Below are positions 6,471 to 11,954 of a DNA stretch of 14,833 nucleotides, in pieces. The DNA is taken from assembly GCA_002479485.1 (NCBI GenBank), contig DLNM01000008.1, positions 1 through 14,833 on the forward strand. Direction: 5' to 3'. A program made the translations under genes and the position numbers. Below the pieces are notes generated by a model that saw only the letters and a program-made list of their open reading frames with translations, was not told where the DNA came from and ran no database searches. How positions within the stretch are numbered: position 1 is the stretch's first letter; every line of letters starts with the position of its first letter. Origin of the DNA: Firmicutes bacterium UBA7510 (lineage in GTDB: Bacteria > Bacillota > Clostridia > Tissierellales > Sedimentibacteraceae).

Positions 6471-6499
6471 ATTATAAAATATATAATTTTTAAAGTAAA
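6471..6499 (-). promoter_or_regulatory. promoter of the mmd operon
   Basis: The minus strand has TTTACT (6494-6499), 17 bp, and a perfect TATAAT (6471-6476), giving a leader of about 30 bases before the mmdA TTG. A better -35, TTGACT (6499-6504), overlaps it but would need TATATA with a 15-bp spacer. Either way initiation falls in 6463-6480. Confidence 0.65.
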
Positions 6500-6510
6500 G
6501 TCAATACCTT

Positions 6511-6538
6511 TTGACAATTTGCAAGTAAAAAATATAAT
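6511..6538 (+). promoter_or_regulatory. consensus plus-strand promoter with no gene downstream
   Basis: The plus strand has TTGACA (6511-6516), 16 bp, and TATAAT (6533-6538), matching all twelve bases. It faces away from the mmd promoter; the two -35 boxes are 6-11 bp apart. Downstream are the hairpins at 6566-6609 and 6624-6681, then the antisense strand of alaX. No plus-strand gene with a ribosome binding site follows. Confidence 0.55.
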
Positions 6539-6544
6539 TATTCA

Positions 6545-6690
6545 AAATAAAATTAATTATAATTAGAAAAGTATCTTTTTTATCACATTATAATATTGAT
6601 GAACTTTTCACAAAATAAAAAAATGCAAGATTTCCTTCATAACATTTAAGGACATCCTACACTTTTGAAATAATTCTTGCACCTTCTTTA
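6545..6690 (+). ncRNA. hypothetical small RNA from the plus-strand promoter
   Basis: A transcript from the promoter at 6511-6538 would begin near 6545. It would form a stem GAAAAGT (6566-6572) with ACTTTTC (6603-6609), then TGCAAGA (6624-6630) with TCTTGCA (6675-6681) around an inner AGGA-CA-TCCT. It would end, if at all, in the T-rich DNA after 6681, which is a weak terminator on this strand. The second hairpin is also the alaX terminator on the other strand. This is a hypothesis from the promoter and structure only. Confidence 0.25.
6613..6684 (-). terminator. rho-independent terminator of alaX
   Basis: On the minus strand TGCAAGA (6675-6681) pairs with TCTTGCA (6624-6630); further pairs inside the stem continue with two mismatches. 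A run of seven T, then ATTTT, follows. The long loop holds AGTGTAGGATGTCCT, with the same AGTGTAGG as the mmd terminator. Confidence 0.75.
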
Positions 6691-6714
6691 AATTTATTTA
6701 ATTTTAAAGATTTT

Positions 6715-7914
6715 TTACATGTTTAAGCAACTGTTAAGTTTATTAAAACACTCATTAACTCTATCCACCCTTTTTCCTGTTCCTTGTATAATTTTATTAT
6801 TTCCGCCACCTTTAGCTTCTAGAATTTCAGAACATTTACTATACACATCTTTTATATCTAAATTTAAATTTGATGACTGTCCAATGATTATACTACAGCT
6901 ATCGCTATTATCAATTACATAACCGCAAACAAAATTATCATTTTCTATAATTTTAGAAACTATAAATCTCAAATCCTTTATATCTCTATCTTTTATTATG
7001 CATAATGAATAATTTATATCTTTAAAGCAAATTGCATTATCTATAAAGCTTTTGGCTTCAAATTCATTTATCTTATCTTGTAGCGTACTAATTTTTTTGA
7101 TAAGCAACCCATTATCTTGCTTGTATTTTTCTATATTTTCAGCAACTATAGACGTGTGGCATGAAAAACTATTTGATAAAGTTTGGATATCATTATTTTT
7201 ATTGATATAATCTAACAATGCTCTTTTTCCACATAAAAATTCGACTCTTGTACCAGATTTATATTTTTCAAATTTTATAATCTTTACAATACCGATTTCT
7301 CCGGTGTAATTAACATGCGTTCCACAGCATGCAACATTATCTTTGTCAGCAATTTTTACTATTCTAATTGTCTCATCATCTACTGGTTTTTTTCTTAGTC
7401 CAGTTTTTATTGCATCATCATGAGACAAAATTTCTGTCTCTATTTTAATATTATCATAAATAATCTTATTACTGTAAACTTCAACTTTCTTAATCATATC
7501 AGTTGAAAAATTAGCTGCATCTAAATCTATTGTAGTGTAATCTCCACTTAAGTGAAAACCTATTGTTTTTGCATTATATAAATTACTAAAAGCACAGGAT
7601 AATATGTGTTGACCAGAATGTTGTTGCATATGATCAAATCTTTTTTCAAAATTAATATGTAAATCAACCTCGTCAGAAACTTCTTCAGATAAAACATGTA
7701 TTATATTATCTTCTTGCTCATATACATTTAAAACTTCAATTCCACTAATAGTACCATCATCCTTAGGCTGACCACCTGATAAATGAGGATAAAAAATTGT
7801 TTTTTCCAATATAACTTCATACATGTTTTCATTGTTTAAAGTACAGCTGATGACATTTGTTTTATAATTATCTAGATACGAGTTATCTAGAAATGCTTTT
7901 TGTTTAAAACTCAT
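6715..7914 (-). CDS. alanyl-tRNA editing hydrolase, AlaX-L type, with DHHA1-like domain
   Basis: This 399-aa protein resembles the editing half of alanyl-tRNA synthetase without the synthetase, so it should act in trans to deacylate mischarged tRNA-Ala (Ser or Gly). The N-terminal barrel has PHLSGGQPKDDG (43-54), typical of the AlaRS editing fold. The zinc site is H99/H103 in HSGQH and C196 or C197 with H200 in CCGTHV. A KSGTRVEFLCG strand follows (219-229), then a probable coiled coil (about 250-290). The C-terminal DHHA1-like domain contains AKGGGNNKIIQGTG (367-380). The length suits the long AlaX class. An AAGGAGC ribosome binding site lies eight bases before the ATG. It is divergent from nrdR and ends at its own terminator. 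The exact editing substrate is unknown. Confidence 0.87.
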   Translation of the reverse strand: MSFKQKAFLDNSYLDNYKTNVISCTLNNENMYEVILEKTIFYPHLSGGQPKDDGTISGIEVLNVYEQEDNIIHVLSEEVSDEVDLHINFEKRFDHMQQHSGQHILSCAFSNLYNAKTIGFHLSGDYTTIDLDAANFSTDMIKKVEVYSNKIIYDNIKIETEILSHDDAIKTGLRKKPVDDETIRIVKIADKDNVACCGTHVNYTGEIGIVKIIKFEKYKSGTRVEFLCGKRALLDYINKNNDIQTLSNSFSCHTSIVAENIEKYKQDNGLLIKKISTLQDKINEFEAKSFIDNAICFKDINYSLCIIKDRDIKDLRFIVSKIIENDNFVCGYVIDNSDSCSIIIGQSSNLNLDIKDVYSKCSEILEAKGGGNNKIIQGTGKRVDRVNECFNKLNSCLNM

Positions 7915-7970
7915 TATTTTTTGCTCCTTTATAAAAGTTATGAGAATTATCTTTTAACACTTATAACTAT

Positions 7971-7999
7971 ATTATAAATAAAAATTGCGGTTTTTACAA
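7971..7999 (-). promoter_or_regulatory. likely promoter of the alaX-like gene
   Basis: The minus strand has TTGTAA (7994-7999), 17 bp, and a perfect TATAAT (7971-7976), about 50 bp before the start codon. The -35 matches four of six bases. It lies back to back with the nrdR promoter region. Confidence 0.6.
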
Positions 8000-8006
8000 A
8001 AGAATT

Positions 8007-8046
8007 ATTTACATAATAACAATAAAATCATTTACATAATGTAAAT
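8007..8046. promoter_or_regulatory. candidate operator: palindrome plus repeated half-site ahead of nrdR
   Basis: A perfect 17-bp palindrome, ATTTACAT-A-ATGTAAAT, occupies 8030-8046 and covers the nrdR -35 element. The first 11 bases (ATTTACATAAT) occur again 23 bp upstream at 8007-8017. The form suits a dimeric repressor plus an auxiliary site. It does not match the NrdR box (ACACWATATATWGTGT) as I know it, and I cannot name the regulator. Confidence 0.5.
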
Positions 8047-8059
8047 ATTTTAGTAAAAT
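8031..8059 (+). promoter_or_regulatory. likely promoter of nrdR
   Basis: TTTACA (8031-8036), a 17-bp spacer and TAAAAT (8054-8059) each match five of six consensus bases, about 20 bp before the start codon. The -35 lies inside the palindrome at 8030-8046, so a bound protein would block it. Confidence 0.55.
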
Positions 8060-8078
8060 CAATTTAAGGAGGGATTTT

Positions 8079-8543
8079 ATGCGTTGCCCAAAATGTAATT
8101 ATTATGAAACTAAGGTTATTGACACTAGACAAACCGACGATGGATTTAAAATTAGAAGAAGAAGAGAATGCATATCATGTGGACAAAGGTTTACTACATA
8201 CGAAAAAGTAGAAGAAATGCAATTAGTTGTAGTTAAAAGAGACGGTACTAGACAAGGCTACAATAGAGATAAGATAATTAACGGATTGATTAGAGCATGT
8301 GAGAAGCGTTCTGTTACACTTAATCAAATAGAAAATATAGCAGAAAATGTAGAAAAGCAGCTGTATAATAATTTCCAAACTGAGGTTTCAACAGAATTAA
8401 TTGGTGAAATTGTTATGAATGAATTAAAGTATGTTGATGATGTAGCATATGTTAGATTTGCATCAGTATACAGAAAATTTAAAGATATAAATACCTTCAT
8501 GGACGAATTAAAAAGAATTTTAGATGATAGAGAAGGTAAATAA
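8079..8543 (+). CDS. nrdR: transcriptional repressor NrdR
   Basis: This 154-aa protein is the nucleotide-sensing repressor of ribonucleotide reductase genes. An N-terminal zinc ribbon uses C3/C6 (MRCPKC) and C31/C34 (CISCGQRFTTYE), with the basic stretch KIRRRRE between them as the DNA-binding surface. An ATP-cone domain follows (about 49-139: VVKRDGTRQGYNRDKIINGLIRAC to FASVYRKFKD), which senses ATP/dATP. Length and both domains are complete and normal. AGGAGGG lies 5-7 bases before the ATG. It is the only clear plus-strand gene here, divergent from alaX and convergent with the opp operon. No ribonucleotide reductase gene is nearby, so it acts at a distance. A palindrome overlaps its own promoter. 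Confidence 0.97.
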   Translation: MRCPKCNYYETKVIDTRQTDDGFKIRRRRECISCGQRFTTYEKVEEMQLVVVKRDGTRQGYNRDKIINGLIRACEKRSVTLNQIENIAENVEKQLYNNFQTEVSTELIGEIVMNELKYVDDVAYVRFASVYRKFKDINTFMDELKRILDDREGK

Positions 8544-8596
8544 ATAGACTAAGTACTATAAATCAAACATATGAGTCTTAATGATTAATGAAAAAT

Positions 8597-8655
8597 GAAC
8601 AGTGAAAGTGAGAAAAATTTGTTTTTGCACAAATTTTTTTCACTTTTAACTGTTC
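8597..8655. terminator. large palindrome, probable bidirectional terminator between nrdR and the opp operon
   Basis: GAACAGT...AAAGTGAGAAAAATTTGT (8597-8622) pairs with its near-perfect complement at 8629-8655, with a 6-base loop TTTTGC. About 24 pairs form, with one mismatch and one bulge. The minus-strand exit has ATTTTTCATT; the plus-strand exit is less T-rich. It lies between two convergent genes. A second hairpin, AACTGTT-CACTC-AACAGTT (8648-8666), overlaps its right arm and would compete with it. Confidence 0.7.
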
Positions 8656-8666
8656 ACTCAACAGTT

Positions 8667-8852
8667 TTATCTCCCAAACATTAAAAAAATTACTAAGGCG
8701 AACAAGCCGAATACTAGTAGTAGTGCAGGCATAAGCGTTATAAATGCAGCTATTATCATTGCTGTAAAATCGCCTTTTTCTAAATTTAAATCTTTCTTAT
8801 CGTCATCTAAATTTCTTTCAATAAATAAATCCTTTGTATTTTTTAATAACAT
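8667..8852 (-). CDS. small single-helix membrane protein of unknown function, last gene of the opp operon
   Basis: I do not recognise this protein. From the ATG at 8852 it is 61 aa: a charged N-terminal part (about 1-29, rich in Asp, Glu and Lys) followed by one long hydrophobic segment (about 30-58) ending in GR. The charges suggest a tail-anchored protein with most of the soluble part at the N-terminus. The ATG has GAGG six to seven bases upstream. A GTG at 8885 gives 72 aa and also has a GGAAGG site, but that extension is encoded by the hairpin at 8863-8888, which argues for the shorter form. It lies 42 bp after oppF on the same strand and before the terminator, so it is probably co-transcribed with the peptide transporter. 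Whether it modulates the transporter is unknown. Confidence 0.6.
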   Translation of the reverse strand: MLLKNTKDLFIERNLDDDKKDLNLEKGDFTAMIIAAFITLMPALLLVFGLFALVIFLMFGR

Positions 8853-8862
8853 AATATCCTCA

Positions 8863-8888
8863 AGCGCGAAGCTCCTTTTTTTCACGCT
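8863..8888 (-). repeat. GTGAA-type hairpin between oppF and the small membrane gene
   Basis: On the minus strand AGCGTGAA pairs with TTCGCGCT over eight pairs, one of them G-U, with loop AAAAAGGAGC. It resembles the hairpin at 4498-4521 in arms and loop. The loop carries a Shine-Dalgarno-like AAGGAG. The T-G pair would be a C-A mismatch on the plus strand, so the structure suits the minus-strand RNA. Confidence 0.65.
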
Positions 8889-8894
8889 ACCTTC

Positions 8895-9872
8895 CTATAT
8901 TTCTCCAGCAAAATGACACCTAACAAAATGGTTTTTTTCTATTTCAATCATAGCTGGTTCCTGTTCAACGCACATAGGTTGAGCATGAGGGCACCTAGTA
9001 TGAAATTTACATCCTACTGGAGTATTAACATTACTTGGCAATTCTCCGCCTATTGTGTTTAAATCCTTTATATGCTCAGGATTTGGTATAGGTATTGCTG
9101 CCAACAATACTCTTGTATAAGGATGAGATGGTTTTTTATATAAATCATCCTTATCTGCAAGTTCTACTAATGACCCTAAATACATTACACCTACTCTTTG
9201 ACTTATATGCTTAACAACACTTAAATTGTGGGATATAAATAAATATGATAATCCCATCTTCTCTTGTAAATCCATCATAAGATTAATAATTTGTGATTGT
9301 ATAGATACATCTAGGGCTGATACAGGCTCATCACATACTATAAAGCTTGGATTAAGTGCCAATGCTCTGGCAATACCTATACGCTGTCGTTGTCCGCCAG
9401 AGAATTGATGAGGATACCTATACATATGATAAGACGAAAGTCCGCATATTTCCAAAATCTCAATAACTCTTTGTGTTAATTCATTTCCCTTTTTATAAAG
9501 ACCATGAGCAAGCAAAGGTTCACTAATAATAGAACTTACGTTCATTCTTGGGTTTAAAGAGCTGTATGGATCTTGAAATATTATTTGTATATCCTGTCTT
9601 AGCGGTTTCATCTTAGCTCTTGAAAAGTCAGTAATATTTTCTCCTTTATATATTATTTCTCCACTAGATGGCTGATATAATTTAATCAATGTTCTACCAA
9701 GAGTTGATTTGCCACATCCCGACTCTCCAACAAGACCAAAGGTCTCTCCTTCATACAAGTTAAAAGAGACATTGTCTACAGCTTTTACATTAGCTATAGT
9801 TTTTCTAAAAAAGCCACCTTTAATAGGGAAATATTTTTTGATTTCTTTTGCTTCTAATATTACCTTCTTCAA
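8895..9872 (-). CDS. oppF: oligopeptide ABC transporter ATP-binding protein OppF
   Basis: This 325-aa protein is one of two cytoplasmic ATPases that drive peptide import through OppB/OppC. Walker A is GESGCGKST (49-57), the Q loop is at Q100, the ABC signature SGGQ is at 158-161, Walker B is IVCDEP with D181/E182, and the switch histidine is H215. The C-terminal extension has cysteines C288, C294, C301 and C319 in the GCxFxxRCPxAxxxC pattern typical of Opp/Dpp ATPases, a possible Fe-S or metal site. The start codon is TTG at 9872: its TTGA overlaps the oppD stop by four bases and AGGAGGTG lies just upstream, so translation is coupled to oppD. No ATG near the start would fit as well. Confidence 0.93.
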   Translation of the reverse strand: MKKVILEAKEIKKYFPIKGGFFRKTIANVKAVDNVSFNLYEGETFGLVGESGCGKSTLGRTLIKLYQPSSGEIIYKGENITDFSRAKMKPLRQDIQIIFQDPYSSLNPRMNVSSIISEPLLAHGLYKKGNELTQRVIEILEICGLSSYHMYRYPHQFSGGQRQRIGIARALALNPSFIVCDEPVSALDVSIQSQIINLMMDLQEKMGLSYLFISHNLSVVKHISQRVGVMYLGSLVELADKDDLYKKPSHPYTRVLLAAIPIPNPEHIKDLNTIGGELPSNVNTPVGCKFHTRCPHAQPMCVEQEPAMIEIEKNHFVRCHFAGEI

Positions 9873-10861
9873 CTCTTCACCTCCTCATTTATACACAAAT
9901 GACATCTTGATTTATGATTATTAGGCAGTTCATATAATTTAGGATGTTCTTTTAAGCATATTTCCATGCAATGCTTACATCTTGGAGCAAAGTAACAGCC
10001 CTCTGGTAATTCTGTGGGATTTGGAACAGTTCCTTCAATTGTATTAAGTCTTTTCTTATCCTCTTCTAAACTAGGTATCGCTTCAAGTAGCCCTTGTGTA
10101 TATGGGTGTTTTGGATTTTTAAACAATTCTATGACAGGTGCTGATTCAACTACTCTACCTGAATACATAACAATTACAAAATCAGCCATTTGTGCAACAA
10201 CACCTAAATCGTGAGTTATCATCATTATAGCGGTATTTGTTTTTTTCTTTAATCCATTCATAAGTGATAATATTTGTGCTTGAATCGTAACGTCAAGCGC
10301 TGTTGTAGGTTCGTCAGCAATTAAAAGATTAGGATTGCAGGATAGTGCCATAGCTATCATAACTCTTTGTCTCATACCTCCACTTAACTGATGAGGATAA
10401 TCGTCAACAACAGTTTCAGCTCTTGGTATTCCAACTAATTTAAGCATATCAATAGATCTTTTTCTTGCCTCTTGCTTTGAAACTTTCTCATGTAGTAGAA
10501 TTGTTTCAGATATTTGTTCTCCGATTTTAAATACGGGATTTAAAGAAGTCATAGGTTCTTGAAATATCATAGAAATTTCTTTACCTCTAATATCTCTTAT
10601 CTGTGCTTCATTTAAGGATAGTATATCCTTACCATTATACTCAATAATTCCTTCTATGATTTTTCCCGGTTTTTCAATGAGCCTTAGAATTGACATAGCA
10701 GTTATACTCTTGCCACATCCTGATTCTCCTACCACACAAAGTGTCTCACCTTTTTTTATATTAAAGCTGACACCGTCAACTGATTTTATTACTCCCTTTT
10801 CTGTAAAAAAATATGTTTTTAAATCTTTAACTCTTAGTAAATCTGCCAATTTTATGCCCAT
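9869..10861 (-). CDS. oppD: oligopeptide ABC transporter ATP-binding protein OppD
   Basis: This 330-aa ATPase partners OppF. Walker A is GESGCGKSI (45-53), the Q loop is at Q101, the signature LSGGM is at 159-163, Walker B is LLIADEP with D183/E184, and the H-loop histidine is H217. The C-terminal region has C289, C295, C298, C302 and C320 in the family's GCYFAPRC...C pattern. The start is the ATG at 10861, the first after an in-frame stop, and homology begins at LLRVKDLKTYF (9-18), so it is reasonable. Its own ribosome binding site is poor. The ATG lies inside one arm of a perfect 10-bp inverted repeat and overlaps the end of the small ORF at 10852-10932, suggesting coupled translation. It overlaps oppF by four bases. 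Confidence 0.93.
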   Translation of the reverse strand: MGIKLADLLRVKDLKTYFFTEKGVIKSVDGVSFNIKKGETLCVVGESGCGKSITAMSILRLIEKPGKIIEGIIEYNGKDILSLNEAQIRDIRGKEISMIFQEPMTSLNPVFKIGEQISETILLHEKVSKQEARKRSIDMLKLVGIPRAETVVDDYPHQLSGGMRQRVMIAMALSCNPNLLIADEPTTALDVTIQAQILSLMNGLKKKTNTAIMMITHDLGVVAQMADFVIVMYSGRVVESAPVIELFKNPKHPYTQGLLEAIPSLEEDKKRLNTIEGTVPNPTELPEGCYFAPRCKHCMEICLKEHPKLYELPNNHKSRCHLCINEEVKS

Positions 10862-10932
10862 GCACCTATTCCACTAAAACCCATTAAATATTTGTGCATG
10901 GGCTCGGTGCTTATCCTTTCATTGTTTTTCAT
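10852..10932 (-). CDS. 26-aa small ORF overlapping the oppD start (possible coupling leader peptide)
   Basis: ATG at 10932 opens a frame of 26 codons ending in TAA at 10852-10854. The peptide begins MKNNERISTEP and ends GFSGIGAWA. It has a good ribosome binding site (GGAGAGG nine bases upstream), directly after the oppC stop. Its last codons overlap the oppD ATG in another frame (GCATGGGCATAA), so a ribosome ending here is already at the oppD start. Both arms of the inverted repeat at 10856-10903 lie inside this ORF, so translating it would melt the hairpin hiding the oppD start. I do not recognise the peptide. Real translation is inferred from the signals and not from homology. Confidence 0.45.
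   Translation of the reverse strand: MKNNERISTEPMHKYLMGFSGIGAWA
10856..10903 (-). promoter_or_regulatory. inverted repeat enclosing the oppD start codon
   Basis: On the plus strand GCCCATGCAC (10856-10865) and GTGCATGGGC (10894-10903) are perfect 10-bp inverted copies separated by 28 bp. In the mRNA the arm GTGCAUGGGC includes the oppD AUG. The stem would hide the start codon unless a ribosome translates the small ORF through it. Confidence 0.65.
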
Positions 10933-10950
10933 TTCTTTTAACCTCTCCAC

Positions 10951-11847
10951 CTACCTTATTTCTTTTGGATCAAATGCATCTCTTAAGCCCTCACCCAAAA
11001 GATTAATACTTACAACAGTTAGTATCATTAATATGCCAGGTGGTAGCCACAGCCAAGGTAAATTGGTGAAAACAAAAGTTGTTCTAGCTCTTTCTATCAT
11101 ATTTCCCCAAGTAGGTGTAGGTGGTGTAACACCTAGTCCCAAATATGATAACCCTGCTTCAGTTAAAATTGCGCTAGCCATTCCTAATGTTGCGTTTACA
11201 ATAATGTAAGCAAATGTATTAGGTATTAAATGCTTTAATATTTTATCTCTATCTGGTATACCTAAAGCTTCTGCAGCTTGCATAAATTCTTGTTCTCTTA
11301 ATGATAGTATTTGACCTCTAACCATACGAGCAAGACCAGGCCAGCTTAAAATTCCAATTAAAACCATAACTATAAACATTTTATATTGACTCGCAACCCA
11401 CATAAGTGACGCAGATATTGTTATTACTATTGGAGTAAAAGGTAATGAACTAATAATTTCTGCAAATCTCATTAAATAGTAATCAATCTTTCCTCCATAA
11501 AATCCAGCTATTCCACCAACTAAAGAACCTAAAATAACAGTTACACTTGCTGCCATTAGACCAACAGCCAATGACATTCTTCCACCCATAAACACTCTTG
11601 TGAATACATCTCTACCTTGTTCATCAGTTCCTAGCCAGTGACTGGCAGATGGTGGCATTTTTTTATTTGTTAATTCAAAATCATTTAGCTTATATGGAGA
11701 AATCATCGGAACTACAATACAAAGCACAACAATGCTTACAAACAATATAGCGCCAATGAAAGATAGTTTATTTTTTTTGAATCTTTTCCATGCTACTTTC
11801 CCAGGTGTTTGAATTTCTATTTTTTCTTTCTTTTCAGTATTATTCAT
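10951..11847 (-). CDS. oppC: oligopeptide ABC transporter permease OppC
   Basis: This 298-aa inner membrane permease pairs with OppB to form the peptide channel. It has an OppC-type N-terminal segment (KVAWKRFKKNKLSFIGAILF, about 17-36, with the first membrane helix), then GTDEQGRDVFTRVFMGGRMSLAVG (73-96), several helices, and the ATPase-docking EAA loop EFMQAAEALGIPDRDKILKHLIPN (187-210). TEAGLSYLGLGVTPPTPTWG (229-248) and the end GEGLRDAFDPKEIR are standard. I chose the ATG at 11847 for its GGAGAGG site six bases upstream. A GTG at 11943 gives 32 more residues and has AGGGG upstream, but that extension is made of hairpin DNA and is not typical of the family. Confidence 0.92.
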   Translation of the reverse strand: MNNTEKKEKIEIQTPGKVAWKRFKKNKLSFIGAILFVSIVVLCIVVPMISPYKLNDFELTNKKMPPSASHWLGTDEQGRDVFTRVFMGGRMSLAVGLMAASVTVILGSLVGGIAGFYGGKIDYYLMRFAEIISSLPFTPIVITISASLMWVASQYKMFIVMVLIGILSWPGLARMVRGQILSLREQEFMQAAEALGIPDRDKILKHLIPNTFAYIIVNATLGMASAILTEAGLSYLGLGVTPPTPTWGNMIERARTTFVFTNLPWLWLPPGILMILTVVSINLLGEGLRDAFDPKEIR

Positions 11848-11892
11848 TATTACCTCTCCATTACGCCGCTTCACAGCGTCACAAAAATTGAT

Positions 11893-11915
11893 GAAGAATT
11901 GTTTTTTAATTCTTC
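11893..11915 (-). repeat. AT-rich hairpin between oppB and oppC
   Basis: GAAGAATT (11893-11900) and AATTCTTC (11908-11915) are perfect 8-bp inverted copies with a 7-base loop. On the minus strand ATCAATTTTTG follows, a weak T tract, so partial termination between oppB and oppC is possible. The stem has few G-C pairs. Confidence 0.45.
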
Positions 11916-11918
11916 CAT

Positions 11919-11946
11919 AGAGTGAATAGTATTTTTTCTTCACTCT
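11919..11946 (-). repeat. GTGAA-type hairpin after oppB
   Basis: On the minus strand AGAGTGAA pairs perfectly with TTCACTCT over eight pairs, with loop GAAAAAATACTA. It begins nine bases after the oppB stop. The arms match the hairpins at 4498-4521 and 8863-8888 except for one covarying pair; the loop is unrelated. Confidence 0.6.
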
Positions 11947-11954
11947 TTTATCCC

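Noticed and set aside
6500..6515. GTCAA-N6-TTGAC inverted repeat at the mmd promoter as an operator
   Set aside because: The arms are just the two opposing -35 elements of divergent promoters, so the symmetry is explained.
8007..8046. NrdR box upstream of nrdR
   Set aside because: The palindrome lacks the ACAC...GTGT ends and the 31-32 bp spacing of paired NrdR boxes.
11848..11943. 32-residue N-terminal extension of OppC from a GTG start
   Set aside because: The segment is built of hairpin DNA and is not typical of OppC; ATG 11847 has a stronger GGAGAGG site. The GTG does have AGGGG upstream, so it is not fully excluded.
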